From Paraburkholderia gardini (GTDB taxonomy: Bacteria > Pseudomonadota > Gammaproteobacteria > Burkholderiales > Burkholderiaceae), in contig NZ_CAJQYY010000023.1 of assembly GCF_907164575.1 (NCBI RefSeq), positions 42,527 through 106,526 on the forward strand: a stretch of 64,000 nucleotides of DNA, given 5' to 3'. A model generated the notes under the pieces. The model saw only the letters and a program-made list of their open reading frames with translations, made no database searches and was not told the DNA's origin. The position numbers and the translations under genes are program-made. Shown one piece after another: positions 41,501-50,334 of this stretch; the first letter of the stretch is position 1, and each line of letters opens with the position of its first letter.

Positions 41501-42358
41501 ATGTCGATTTTTTCGGGTATCTGGATTCCGCTCATCACGCCGTTCGCCGGTGGCGCGGTCGATCACGACGCGTTGCGCGCGCTCGTCGGTGGTTATGTGA
41601 AGGCGGGTGTGTCGGGGTTCGTCGCGCTGGGCACAACCGGCGAACCCGCCGCGCTCGACGACGCCGAGCAGGCCGCCGTGCTCGCAACCGTGCTTGCGGC
41701 GGCGGGCGACGTGCCGGTGATCGCGGGCGTGTCCGGCAATCATGCGGCGACGCTGCGCGAGCGCGTCGCGCGGCTCAACGACGAGCCGGTCGCCGGCATG
41801 CTGATCTGCGCGCCGTACTACATCCGGCCTTCGCAGGCGGGGCTGGTCGATCACTTTGCGTCGCTCGCGGACATCAGCCGCAAGCCGGTCGTGATCTACG
41901 ACATTCCGGCGCGCACCGGCGTGCGCATCGAGACAGAGACGCTGCTGACGCTGGCCGCGCATCCACGCATCGAAGCCGTGAAGGATTGCGCGGGCTTGCA
42001 GGACACCACGCTCACGCTGATTCTCGACGGCCGTTTGCGGGTATTGGCCGGCGACGATGCGAATCTCTTCACGACGCTATGCATGGGCGGCGCGGGCGCG
42101 ATCGCCGCGTCGGCGCATGTACGTACTGAGCGTTTTGTCGCGCTCTATCGTGCGCTGGCGGCGGGGCGGCTCGACGAAGGGCGCGCGATCTGGCATTCGC
42201 TTGCGCCGCTCGTGCGCGCGATGTTCGACGAACCGAACCCGGGGCCGGTGAAGTCCGCGCTGGCGGCGCAGGGCGTCATCGGCGGCGGACTGCGCGCGCC
42301 GATGACGCGTGCATCCGCCGCGCTGCAGCAGCGGTTGCGGGAACTGGTCGCCATGTGA
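41501..42358 (+). CDS. DapA-family aldolase/lyase (4-hydroxy-tetrahydrodipicolinate synthase type)
   Basis: A 285-aa TIM-barrel Schiff-base enzyme. DapA features: GIWIPLITPFAGGAVDHDAL, VALGTTGEPAALDDAEQ (GTTGE loop), CAPYYIRPSQAGLVDHF, catalytic Tyr in KPVVIYDIPARTGV, and Schiff-base lysine in RIEAVKDCAGLQDT. The GTTGE loop and YDIPARTG agree with true DHDPS, which condenses pyruvate with aspartate semialdehyde for lysine and peptidoglycan. Many paralogues act on other aldehydes, and a housekeeping dapA probably exists elsewhere. GAGG precedes the ATG. A leader ORF and stem-loop lie upstream. Confidence 0.88.
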   Translation: MSIFSGIWIPLITPFAGGAVDHDALRALVGGYVKAGVSGFVALGTTGEPAALDDAEQAAVLATVLAAAGDVPVIAGVSGNHAATLRERVARLNDEPVAGMLICAPYYIRPSQAGLVDHFASLADISRKPVVIYDIPARTGVRIETETLLTLAAHPRIEAVKDCAGLQDTTLTLILDGRLRVLAGDDANLFTTLCMGGAGAIAASAHVRTERFVALYRALAAGRLDEGRAIWHSLAPLVRAMFDEPNPGPVKSALAAQGVIGGGLRAPMTRASAALQQRLRELVAM

Positions 42359-42368
42359 GCGCGCGCAC

Positions 42369-43133
42369 TTACATCATTCCGCCCGAGTTCGCGCTTCCCG
42401 CGTTGCCGGTTCCGCCGCCCGCCGTTGTGCCCGGCGAGGTGGCGGGCAGCGGCTGCGCGGCGCCGGCTGCCGTGACGAAGGACAGCGTGGCGCTCTGCGC
42501 TCCGCCGTCGTCGATCGCGCCGGCTGCCTGCAGCGCGTCGAGATCGTGGTCGAGGCCCTCGTTGTCCGGAACGAACGGCGTGGTCAGAAAGTCAGGCACG
42601 GACAGTGTCAGTGCAAAGCGCTGCTGGAGACTGCTGACGACGGCGGTCTGCGCATCCAGCACGTCGGTCTGGTTGCCGAGCACCTGCTGGAACCGCGCGT
42701 TGCCCGCGAAGCCGGTGAGCAGCCCCATCTCGTTCGTGCCGAGCTGGCCGCCGAGGTATCCGAGCAGCAGATCCGTCTCGGGCGTGACGTTGAACGTGCC
42801 GCCCGCGAACGCGACGGAATGGAACGGGGTGCCGCCGGCCGTGGCCGTGATGAGGCAGGGCGGCACCGCGCTCAGCGTGAGACTGAACTGACCGTTGGCG
42901 TCGGCGCTCGCGCTCGCCGATCCGCGCACGCAACTCGCGCTGATTGTGGCGCCCGCCAGCGGCTTGCCGCTCGCGGCCGTGCCCGACACCGTCATGTTTA
43001 CGGGTGTCGCAGCGGCCGTGCCGGCGCTGACGCCCCCGTCTCCACCCCCGCCGCACGCCGTCAGTGTCGCAAGCAGGGCTGCGCACGATGAAGCCAGCGC
43101 GGGGTGCGAAAAGCGCGTGATCTGAATGTTCAT
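42369..43133 (-). CDS. Putative lipoprotein, hypothetical
   Basis: A 254-aa exported protein. Signal sequence of type II: SHPALASSCAALLATLTACG, with the lipobox cysteine at about residue 27 followed by a Gly-rich tether (GGGGDGG). Residues ~45-110 look like a carboxypeptidase-regulatory (CNA-B-like) beta-sandwich: VNMTVSGTAASGKPLAGATI and NGQFSLTLSAVPPCLITATAG. The rest is unrecognised, ending in a Gly/Ser/Thr-rich tail. It probably sits in the outer or inner membrane facing the periplasm. Similar lipoproteins are common in Burkholderia; function unknown. It is convergent with the dapA-like gene, 10 bp apart. Confidence 0.82.
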   Translation of the reverse strand: MNIQITRFSHPALASSCAALLATLTACGGGGDGGVSAGTAAATPVNMTVSGTAASGKPLAGATISASCVRGSASASADANGQFSLTLSAVPPCLITATAGGTPFHSVAFAGGTFNVTPETDLLLGYLGGQLGTNEMGLLTGFAGNARFQQVLGNQTDVLDAQTAVVSSLQQRFALTLSVPDFLTTPFVPDNEGLDHDLDALQAAGAIDDGGAQSATLSFVTAAGAAQPLPATSPGTTAGGGTGNAGSANSGGMM

Positions 43134-43218
43134 GACAACCTGCCACCGGTCGATGAGACGAACGCATCCGCGCGCTGCGGTAGCGGCTACGCCGCCTGCG
43201 CGTGGTGGACTATCCGAC

Positions 43219-43404
43219 GTAAACGGCAGGGACGGTGCGCGTATTCCGCATGCGTGCGATTTCTACGTTTCGGTGGTGAGCGGCGTAGCGGGGCTGCTGT
43301 TTGCATTGCTGCTCATCGGTCGCCTGGTCGAGAAGCCGTTGCATCGGTTCTGGATGCAACGGCCAGAACGCGAACGCAACGAAATCACAGCCACCGACGA
43401 CTGA
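43219..43404 (+). pseudogene. Possible 3' fragment of an acyltransferase gene
   Basis: The frame ending at 43404 contains a hydrophobic helix followed by a typical acyltransferase-3 tail: SVVSGVAGLLFALLLIGRLV then EKPLHRFWMQRPER. In OafA-type acyltransferases the last helix ends with such a VE-P--R motif. No upstream part of the gene is present, and the region between it and the divergent lipoprotein start has no family features. Either a gene remnant or a small one-helix membrane protein starting at an unseen codon. The rest of 43134-43460 shows nothing else. Confidence 0.35.
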
Positions 43405-43460
43405 TACGCGACGCCTCACGCCGCGTATTCATCGATGCAATTCGACACAAGCCGCACGCG

Positions 43461-44363
43461 TTATTCGAATGCCTTGTCGTTCGGATTCGCGTAGAGCTTC
43501 TGGAGCGAATCGCTCATCGGGAAATCGAAATTGATGTTCTTCGGCGGCACGGGTTTCATGAACCATTTGTCGTACATCGCCGTGAAATCCGGTTCTTTCA
43601 TGACTTCGGCCAGCGTGTCATCCACCAGTTTCCTGAACTCGGGGTCGTCCTTGCGCAGCATGAATCCATATGCTTCCGATGACTGCGGCGTGCCGGTGAT
43701 CACCCAGTCGGAGGGCTTCGCGGTCAGCGTGCGCGTGCCCGCGAGCAGCACATCATCCATCATGTAGGCCACCGCGCGGCCGGTCTCGAGTGTGAGCCGA
43801 CCCTCGCCATAGTCCTTGGCGCTGATGATCTGCATGTTCATCTTCTTCTCTTCATTCATCTTGCGCAGGATGCGCTCCGACGTCGTGCCCTGATTCGTCA
43901 CGACGGTCTTGCCGGCGAGATCGGGGAAGTCCTTGATGCCGCTGTCCTTGCGCGTCAAAAGACGCGTGGTGGCCACGAAAAACGTGTAGGAGAACGCGAC
44001 CTGATTCTGGCGCGACGTCAGGTTCGTCGTCACGCCGCACTCCAGATCGACTGTGCCGTTCTGCACGAGCGGAATGCGGTTTTGCGACGTCACCGGCACG
44101 AAGCGCACCTTCAGGTCCGGATGCTTTGTCTTCGCCTTGACGGCCGAAATCACGCGGTTGCACAGATCCTGCGAAAAACCGACCACCTGGTTGTTCGTGT
44201 CGACATACGAAAACGGCACCGACGTTTCGCGGTGCCCGATCACGATCAGGCCACTGCTCTGGATTTTCGCGAGCGTGGGTGTGGCCTGCGCGAAAGCGCC
44301 CGGCGTAGCGGCGAGACCAGCAACGAAACAGGCGGTGAGAGCGGGCAGTATCGAAGTTTTCAT
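43461..44363 (-). CDS. Amino-acid ABC transporter substrate-binding protein (GltI-like)
   Basis: A 300-aa periplasmic binding protein of family 3. Signal peptide MKTSILPALTACFVAGLAAT, cleaved near AFA-QAT. GltI/GltI-like landmarks: TLAKIQSSGLIVIGHRETSV, PFSYVDTNNQVVGFSQDLC, VQNGTVDLECGVTTNLTSRQ, VAFSYTFFVATTRLL and DVLLAGTRTL. This branch binds glutamate/aspartate and related acids. No permease or ATPase gene is next to it, so it must share a membrane complex encoded elsewhere or act in sensing. The start at 44363 gives the signal peptide. Two AACATATGT sites lie 71-108 bp upstream. Confidence 0.9.
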   Translation of the reverse strand: MKTSILPALTACFVAGLAATPGAFAQATPTLAKIQSSGLIVIGHRETSVPFSYVDTNNQVVGFSQDLCNRVISAVKAKTKHPDLKVRFVPVTSQNRIPLVQNGTVDLECGVTTNLTSRQNQVAFSYTFFVATTRLLTRKDSGIKDFPDLAGKTVVTNQGTTSERILRKMNEEKKMNMQIISAKDYGEGRLTLETGRAVAYMMDDVLLAGTRTLTAKPSDWVITGTPQSSEAYGFMLRKDDPEFRKLVDDTLAEVMKEPDFTAMYDKWFMKPVPPKNINFDFPMSDSLQKLYANPNDKAFE

Positions 44364-44433
44364 GGCACTTGACGGTCGGTTCTGGATTGAACTGGATGTG
44401 CACGAGGCTGAGGGCCAGGTGCTGCGTTTCTCT

Positions 44434-44472
44434 ACATATGTTGCCATGAAAAAATAAAACGCAACATATGTT
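44434..44472 (-). promoter_or_regulatory. Paired ACATATGT sites upstream of the GltI-like gene
   Basis: ACATATGTTGC (44434-44444) and GCAACATATGT (44461-44471) form an inverted pair with 16 bp between. The second extends to a perfect AACATATGTT palindrome. The intervening AAAAAATAAAA tract is AT-rich. Probable tandem operator, regulator unknown. Confidence 0.55.
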
Positions 44473-44695
44473 AAATACCAGGTTGCGTCGATCGAGTCCG
44501 GGCTGACGCGTGAGCGGGCCCGCCCGCGCGGGGGAAAAGGAAATCGATTCAGTGAGGGAAACCGCCGCCGTGTCGTAAACTGTCGGCCAGTCGGGTAGAC
44601 GAGGCGGCGCCGGAGAGACAGGCCGTCGCATCAACGGACATGCCTGTCAAATTCAGACCCGTATTCAGGTTCAGACTTACGTTCAGATCGAGGCG

Positions 44696-45862
44696 ATGTT
44701 GAATCCGGTGAGTATTCTTGGCGTGACAGTGTTGTCGGGCGTCATGGCGATGGCCGTGCTCGGTTCGCTGCTGCGTGCCGCGATTCCCGGTGTGGGATGC
44801 TGGGTGGTCGCAAACGCGCTTTCCATCGTGGCGCTGATCTGTTTCGCGTCGCAGGGCCATGTACACGCGCTGCTGTCGATTCTTGCGGCGAACGTGCTGC
44901 TGGCGGCAACCGCGTTGACCGGACTCGAAGGGTTCCGGCGGTTCCTTGGCCGTACCGGGTTACCGGTAGCGGGTCTCGTGGGTCTTGTGGCGGTGGGCGC
45001 GGGCATTGCGTACTGGACGTGGGTGACACCGAACTTCAACGCGCGCGTGGCGCTCGTCTCGGCGTTTCATGCCGGGATCAACGCGACGATCGCCGTCATC
45101 GTGCTGCGCAAGCGGCCGCCCGAGCGCGCGAAATACAGCTATTGCTTCGTCGCGGTGACGGCTTCGCTGTTCTCTGCCGGGCACGCCGTGCGCGGCATGA
45201 CCTATGGACTGGGGCTGTTGTCGCAGGCGAGGCTGCTGGAGTCGTCGGCGATCAATATCGCTTTTCTCGCGCTCGGCATTCTTGCGCTGCCGACGTTGTC
45301 GATCGGCATGGTGATGCTGGCTCACGACCGCATGGCGGACCGTCTGCGAAAGCTGGCCAGCATCGACGATCTCACGGGTGCCTTCGCGCGCCGCGAATTT
45401 TTCGCGAGAGCGGACGCGTTGCTCAGGAGCGCGGCGCGCACGGGTACACCTGTTACGTTCGCGGCTATCGATATCGATCATTTCAAGTCGATCAACGACC
45501 AGTACGGCCACGCAGCGGGTGACAAGGTGCTGATGCACTTCGTGTCGATCGTGATGGAGGTCGTTCGAACCGGCGATGTGTTCGGCCGGCTCGGCGGCGA
45601 GGAATTCGGCGTGGTGTGTCCAGCGACGAGTGCAGGAGAAGCAGTGGTCCTGCTGAACCGGTTGCGCGACCGGCTGGCCGCGTCGGGATATCAATCGGGC
45701 TCGGGCGCGGTGCTGCACTATACGTTCAGCGTGGGCGTCGACCAGTATCGCGCGGGCGAGCCGCTATCCGCACTGATGGCGCGCGCCGACGCCGCGCTGT
45801 ATCTCGCGAAGGCGTCGGGACGCAACCGCGTCGTCGAGGCGCTTCAGGCGGGAGTCGGGTGA
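44696..45862 (+). CDS. Membrane diguanylate cyclase (multi-TM + GGDEF)
   Basis: A 388-aa protein. Residues 1-210 contain about six membrane helices (ILGVTVLSGVMAMAVLGSLL, ALLSILAANVLLAATALTGL, VAGLVGLVAVGAGIAYWTWV and others), an uncharacterised sensor region. Residues ~220-385 are GGDEF: SIDDLTGAFARREFFARADA, DIDHFKSINDQYGHAAGD, active-site FGRLGGEEFGVV (intact GGEEF) and MARADAALYLAKASGRNRV. It therefore probably makes c-di-GMP. No EAL domain. It stands alone between the GltI-like gene (divergent, 332 bp with nothing else recognisable) and the M14 deacylase (convergent). Confidence 0.92.
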   Translation: MLNPVSILGVTVLSGVMAMAVLGSLLRAAIPGVGCWVVANALSIVALICFASQGHVHALLSILAANVLLAATALTGLEGFRRFLGRTGLPVAGLVGLVAVGAGIAYWTWVTPNFNARVALVSAFHAGINATIAVIVLRKRPPERAKYSYCFVAVTASLFSAGHAVRGMTYGLGLLSQARLLESSAINIAFLALGILALPTLSIGMVMLAHDRMADRLRKLASIDDLTGAFARREFFARADALLRSAARTGTPVTFAAIDIDHFKSINDQYGHAAGDKVLMHFVSIVMEVVRTGDVFGRLGGEEFGVVCPATSAGEAVVLLNRLRDRLAASGYQSGSGAVLHYTFSVGVDQYRAGEPLSALMARADAALYLAKASGRNRVVEALQAGVG

Positions 45863-45902
45863 GCGTGCATCGAGTGCAGGTCAGGCACGGTTTGAGCAGA
45901 CG

Positions 45903-47051
45903 CTACGCGCCAAGCAGCACGCCCGTGCGCAGCGCGCGTGTCCCTGTCACACGTCCGAGCGGCGCGCCCGCGGTCGCGAAGCGGATCGCGCGCCGCATAT
46001 AGAAAACGCCGTCCGTATTGCTGCTGATCGTGGTCGTTTCATCGGTTAGCGGATCGACGATGTCGAAGAGCGCATCGCCTGCACGAATGGTGTCGCCGAT
46101 CTTCGCGCGATGCACGACGATGCCGCTTACCGGCGCATAAAACTGTTCGCTGCCGGCGAGCGGCGTGGCAGGCGAGCGCAGCGGCGGCAACGCCTTCGGC
46201 TCACCGCGAATCGCGCCGCGCGAAACGAGGTAATCGACGATCGCGTCGGCATCCTGTTGCGCGATGGCGTAAGACACATCGCGTTGCCCCCGGCATTCCA
46301 CCGTGACCGCAAGCGTGCCGTCCGGCACCGGCCTGTCCGCCGGCATCTGTTGCTGCAGATTCCACCAGATGAGGCTGTGCGCCTCGTCGAAGGCCTGGGC
46401 GCCGGAGTTCGTCGCGAGCAGCGATGTTTCGGCGCCGAGATAACGGGCAAACGGTTCGATCGACGGCCACGCGGCTTCGGTGGTGTACACGTGCATCACG
46501 GCTTCGAGCGAGCAATGCAGATCGATGACGAGATCCGCATCGAACGAATGTTTGAAGAGCGCGAGCTGCAACGATTCGAATTCCGTCAGCGGCTTTTGCC
46601 GCGCCAGTTCTTCGCGCAGCAGATCACGGATGATGTCGCGATTGCGGATCGCGTCGGCGCCCAGCAGATCTTTCGCGCGTTCAGCGAGCGTCGGGAACTG
46701 CAGGAAATGCCGGTTGAAGTTCCTGCCGCTCGCGAGATCGAAACGGCCGATGAACTGCCCCATCACGTACTGCCCGAGCCCAACCGGATTCGCGACGGGC
46801 ACCAGCACGATTTCGGCGCTCAGCGCGCCGCGCGCTTCAAGTTCGAGCAGGCGGCGTTTCAGCAGGACCGCCGTGAGCATCGCGGGCGTTTCGTCCGCGT
46901 GCAGTGAAGACTGGATGTAGATCTTCCGGTCGCTGGCCGGTGAACCGGATCGCGCCGAAGCTGACGCGGACGCCGGTGCAAAGTGAAAACTCACCAGCTC
47001 GCGTTGCGTGCCGACGGCGGGTGAAAGAAGGGACGTGGTCTGTTTTTGCAT
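45903..47051 (-). CDS. Succinylglutamate desuccinylase/aspartoacylase-family (M14) deacylase
   Basis: A 382-aa zinc carboxypeptidase-fold amidohydrolase of the AstE/ASPA group, which removes acyl groups from N-acyl amino acids or related amides. Zinc ligands are visible in IYIQSSLHADETPAMLTAVL (H-x2-E) and ADLVIDLHCSLEAVMHVYT (His). Further features are PVANPVGLGQY, SGRNFNRHF and the C-terminal beta-barrel YAPVSGIVVHRAKIGDTIRA typical of the AstE-like branch. The start at 47051 (MQKQTTSLLSPAVG) is chosen over open codons upstream. It lies 28 bp after the solute-binding gene on the same strand, so the two form an operon. Confidence 0.9.
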   Translation of the reverse strand: MQKQTTSLLSPAVGTQRELVSFHFAPASASASARSGSPASDRKIYIQSSLHADETPAMLTAVLLKRRLLELEARGALSAEIVLVPVANPVGLGQYVMGQFIGRFDLASGRNFNRHFLQFPTLAERAKDLLGADAIRNRDIIRDLLREELARQKPLTEFESLQLALFKHSFDADLVIDLHCSLEAVMHVYTTEAAWPSIEPFARYLGAETSLLATNSGAQAFDEAHSLIWWNLQQQMPADRPVPDGTLAVTVECRGQRDVSYAIAQQDADAIVDYLVSRGAIRGEPKALPPLRSPATPLAGSEQFYAPVSGIVVHRAKIGDTIRAGDALFDIVDPLTDETTTISSNTDGVFYMRRAIRFATAGAPLGRVTGTRALRTGVLLGA

Positions 47052-47079
47052 GCGTGTTCCGGTCAGGAGAGGAGGGCGC

Positions 47080-47850
47080 TCATTCGCCGTACGGGTCGAA
47101 GTCGAAATAGCGGTGGGCGATCTGCGTGTACGTGCCGTCCTTGCGCATCGATGCGATCGCGCCATCCACGGCTGCTTTCAGCGCCGTATCCTCCTTGCGC
47201 ATGCCGATGCCCACGCCATGATCGCCCATCGAGAGCGGCTCGCCGACAAACGCGAAGCCCTTGCCGGCAGGCGTGCGCAGAAATCCGAAATCGGCTTCGA
47301 CGGTGCCGAGCAGCGCGGCGTCGAGCCTGCCGTTGACCAGATCCTGAAACACTTCATCCTGGCTCTTGTAGGCGGTCACGCGCACGCCTTGGGTGGCCCA
47401 GTGCGCAAGCGCGTAAGTCTCGAACTGCGTGCCCGACTGCACGCCGATCTGCTTGCCCGCAAGGCTCGCGGGCGTGCCGTTGAACGGCGCACCCTGACGC
47501 GCGATGAGACGCGACCTGAACTGGAACAGCTTCGACGAAAACGCGATCTGCTGCGAGCGCTTTTCGGTAATCGCCATCGACGAAAGGATCGCGTCGATCT
47601 TGCGCGCCTGCAATGCGGGAATCATGCCCGAGAACTCCAGTTCAACCCACTGGCAGTGCGCGTGGATACGCCGGCAGATTTCGTTGCCGAGATCGACGTC
47701 GAAGCCCTTGACGCTGCCGTCGGGCGCTTTGGCGTCCATCGGCGGATAGCTCGGGTCGATGCCGAGGCGAATCGAATCGTTATCGCGTGCATGCGCGCTG
47801 CCGACGAGCGTCAGCGCGGCGACGAGGATCGCGAGGGATGTCTTCTTCAT
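47080..47850 (-). CDS. Amino-acid ABC transporter substrate-binding protein (ArgT/HisJ-like)
   Basis: A 256-aa family-3 periplasmic binding protein. Signal peptide MKKTSLAILVAALTLVGSAH, cleaved near AHA-RDN. Landmarks of the lysine/arginine/ornithine/histidine group: SIRLGIDPSYPPMDAKAPDG, GFDVDLGNEICRRIHAHCQW, DAILSSMAITEKRSQQIAFS, AGKQIGVQSGTQFETYA and VGIGMRKED. It is encoded directly before the M14 deacylase and divergent from a LysR gene, an arrangement that suggests uptake of an (acylated) basic amino acid whose acyl group the deacylase removes. No permease or ATPase genes accompany it. The specificity is inferred. Confidence 0.9.
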   Translation of the reverse strand: MKKTSLAILVAALTLVGSAHARDNDSIRLGIDPSYPPMDAKAPDGSVKGFDVDLGNEICRRIHAHCQWVELEFSGMIPALQARKIDAILSSMAITEKRSQQIAFSSKLFQFRSRLIARQGAPFNGTPASLAGKQIGVQSGTQFETYALAHWATQGVRVTAYKSQDEVFQDLVNGRLDAALLGTVEADFGFLRTPAGKGFAFVGEPLSMGDHGVGIGMRKEDTALKAAVDGAIASMRKDGTYTQIAHRYFDFDPYGE

Positions 47851-47985
47851 GGCGGCCTTGTTCACGATGCGCCGCGGTACGTCACGGTACGCGCGGTGTT
47901 GTGTGATGTGGTGTGGGTTCCCGGGGAGATGTGAGCGCATCCTAAGACGCGCCGATGAATCATGAAAGACCACTCCGGGCTATCA

Positions 47986-48004
47986 TGATCACTTTATGTG
48001 ATCA
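47986..48004. promoter_or_regulatory. LysR-type operator TGATCAC-N5-GTGATCA
   Basis: Perfect 7+5+7 inverted repeat, 14 bp before the LysR ATG and 135 bp before the solute-binding gene. It contains the T-N11-A pattern of LysR binding sites. It is best read as the autoregulatory and activating site of the adjacent LysR. Confidence 0.7.
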
Positions 48005-48018
48005 CGGACTGGCAAGCC

Positions 48019-48975
48019 ATGGCGCTGACACTTTCGCAGTTACGTGTGTTTTCGGCGGTGGCGCGGCATGGCAGCATCCGTGCGGCGTCGCGCGCGCTGG
48101 GCATTGCGCAGAGCGGGGTCACGCATCAGGTGCAGAACCTCGAACTGATGCTCGGCGCGACGCTCTTCACGCGGACCAATCGAGGCATCGCGCTGACGGC
48201 GCTCGGTCAGCGTCTGTTGCAGCGTGCCGCGACGATTCTCGGCGAATGCGAGCGGGCCGAGCAGGAGATGCAGCAGCTGAGCGGCGATTACAGCGGCGAC
48301 GTGTCGTTCGGCATGTCCACCGAACCGCTGATCGATGCGCTTGCACCCGTGCTCGCCGAATACCACGCGCGTTTCGACAAGGTCGCGTTGCGTCTGCGGA
48401 CCGGTACTTCGCGGATGATGATTTCACGCATTCGCGACGGCACGCTCGACTTCGCCGTCGCGCTGGTGACGAAACAGAGCGACACGGCCGATCTTTCCGT
48501 GACGACGCTGTATCCGTCCGATCCGGTGATCGTCTGCCGGCGCGGTCATCCGAAAGCGTCGGCGACCTCGCTGACGGAACTCGCCGGCTGCACATGGGTG
48601 GCGACGCCCTCGCCCGGGCAAGCGGGCGATGCGCCTTCGAACCGGCTCGCGGATCTGTTCATCGAACGCGGTCTTGCGCCGCCGAAGGTCATCGCCACTG
48701 TCGAAGGCCTGTTCGAGGCGCTGCATCTCGTCACGCAGACCGACTGCCTTTCGCTGGAGCCGTCGATCCTGACGCAACGCGGGCTGTTCGCGCACGCGCT
48801 GGTCACCATTCCGGTGCGCGAGCGCGCGATGCCGCAGGACGTTTGCCTGCTGCAGCGCGCGTCGATGCCGTTGACGCCGGCGGCGCAGCAACTCGCGACG
48901 ATGCTCGTTTCCTGGACGCGCACGCTGCATGCACCGCGCGATTCCAGCACTTCAGAGGGTTTGTCGCTGGCTTGA
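48019..48975 (+). CDS. LysR-family transcriptional regulator
   Basis: A 318-aa regulator. The N-terminal winged HTH is MALTLSQLRVFSAVARHGSI with SRALGIAQSGVTHQVQNLEL as recognition segment, followed by LGATLFTRTNRGIALTALGQ. The C-terminal two-lobed effector domain runs from ~90 (DVSFGMSTEPLIDALAPVLA). It is divergent from the solute-binding protein/M14 deacylase operon and probably controls it through the palindrome at 47986-48004. ATG 48019 lies just downstream of that palindrome; a GTG at 47998 would place the operator inside the coding region and is less likely. Confidence 0.9.
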   Translation: MALTLSQLRVFSAVARHGSIRAASRALGIAQSGVTHQVQNLELMLGATLFTRTNRGIALTALGQRLLQRAATILGECERAEQEMQQLSGDYSGDVSFGMSTEPLIDALAPVLAEYHARFDKVALRLRTGTSRMMISRIRDGTLDFAVALVTKQSDTADLSVTTLYPSDPVIVCRRGHPKASATSLTELAGCTWVATPSPGQAGDAPSNRLADLFIERGLAPPKVIATVEGLFEALHLVTQTDCLSLEPSILTQRGLFAHALVTIPVRERAMPQDVCLLQRASMPLTPAAQQLATMLVSWTRTLHAPRDSSTSEGLSLA

Positions 48976-49011
48976 AGCTTGCCGCGCGGCGTCACGACTA
49001 CGCCACGCACT

Positions 49012-50112
49012 TCACGCGCGTGCCGTGGATGCGTGTGCGCCGGACTTTGAATTGAACGTACCGTGTTCGCCCGCGACGACCACGCAGTCACGGCCTTTTG
49101 CTTTTGCAGCGTAAAGGCAGTGGTCGGTCTCCATCATCCATGCCGTGAAGTCCGCCATGCCGGGCCGGTAGCACGTGAGGCCCGCGCTTGCCGTGCAACG
49201 CAGCGCGCGATCGGGGTTGCCGGTGCGCAAACGCAGGTCGAGCAGCAGCAGTTCGACCATCGGGTGTGCATCGACCAGCTTCAGTCCCGGCAGGATCACC
49301 GCGAATTCTTCACCGCCATAACGCCCGACGATATCGCCGGGCCGCAACGTCATCTGCAGGAAGTGAGCGAAGCTGCGCAGCGCGGCATCGCCGGCGGCGT
49401 GACCCTCGGTGTCGTTGACGCGCTTGAAGTGATCGAGATCGAGCAGCACCAGACAGCACGGCGCGCCTTCCGCGCGACAGCGTTCGAACTCGATGGCGAG
49501 CAGGTCTTCCCAATGGCGCCGATTCCACAGGCCCGTGAGCCCGTCGGTGCGGCTCAGGCGCTCCGATTCGCGCGCGTGCAGGGCGAGTTTCTGCGCCATA
49601 CGGTAGGTCGCCCAGCCAAGCGCAAGCGGATACAGCACGAGAAACGGCATGCATGCGATGAGGGTCGGCATCTGCGATTGCGGCTCGAACGTGAGGCCGA
49701 GCGTCAGCGCGCCGATCGCAAAACCGAGAAGATGCGCAACGAGGCCGCGCAAAAAGAGCCGCATGCCGCCGGCAGCGATGTTGTCCATGCTGAGCATCGC
49801 GAGAATCAGCACGCAGGGCAGCAGATTGAAGTGCATCGCGACGACCCACAGGCCGCCGAACACCGAATCGACCATCAGATTGCAGCGTTCGCCGCGATAC
49901 GGCACCTGCCAGGCGAGTGCCGCGCGATACGCGAGATGGGGCCAGAAAAAACCGTGAAAGACCAGCAGCGCCCACAGCCAGAGGCTCGCATGCAGTTGAT
50001 GGAAAACCGACGCGACGCAGAAAAAGCCGAAGCCAAGGCCGATCACGCGAAGGCGATAGACGCGCCCTGCGAAACGTTTTCCTTTGCCTGCATATCGATT
50101 GGTGCTCAACAC
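49012..50112 (-). CDS. Diguanylate cyclase with MASE2 membrane sensor (AdrA/DgcC-like)
   Basis: About 366 aa. The N-terminal MASE2 domain (~20-170) has several helices and the family start RVYRLRVIGLGFGFFCVASV, VDSVFGGLWVVAMHFNLLPC. The GGDEF domain has SRTDGLTGLWNRRHWEDLLA, LDLDHFKRVNDTEGHAAGDA, GRYGGEEFAVILPG (intact) and DHCLYAAKAKGRDCVV. MASE2-GGDEF proteins of E. coli (AdrA/DgcC) trigger cellulose synthesis. No ATG is available near the domain start. I use GTG 50112 behind GGGGACA; the frame is open to a GTG at 50304. Confidence 0.88.
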   Translation of the reverse strand: MLSTNRYAGKGKRFAGRVYRLRVIGLGFGFFCVASVFHQLHASLWLWALLVFHGFFWPHLAYRAALAWQVPYRGERCNLMVDSVFGGLWVVAMHFNLLPCVLILAMLSMDNIAAGGMRLFLRGLVAHLLGFAIGALTLGLTFEPQSQMPTLIACMPFLVLYPLALGWATYRMAQKLALHARESERLSRTDGLTGLWNRRHWEDLLAIEFERCRAEGAPCCLVLLDLDHFKRVNDTEGHAAGDAALRSFAHFLQMTLRPGDIVGRYGGEEFAVILPGLKLVDAHPMVELLLLDLRLRTGNPDRALRCTASAGLTCYRPGMADFTAWMMETDHCLYAAKAKGRDCVVVAGEHGTFNSKSGAHASTARA

Positions 50113-50334
50113 TGTCCCCGATGTCGGCGGTAGGCTGGGTGTCGCCTGAATGTCGCTGTGGCGAACCTCGATGATTGTATCTGATGCAAGTTTTGCCGGG
50201 CGACGATGTTGTGATGTCCGGAACGGCTTTGTTTTACGCCCCTGGCGGGCGCGGGTGTGCCGAAACGCCCGTATCCGGCGGACAGGCGCGCTGCATGCCG
50301 CCACGCTACACCGCGCGATGACGCTACCGGCGCA

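Noticed and set aside
43104..43682. 192-codon plus-strand frame over the GltI-like gene end
   Set aside because: Overlaps a well-supported minus-strand gene and has no family features.
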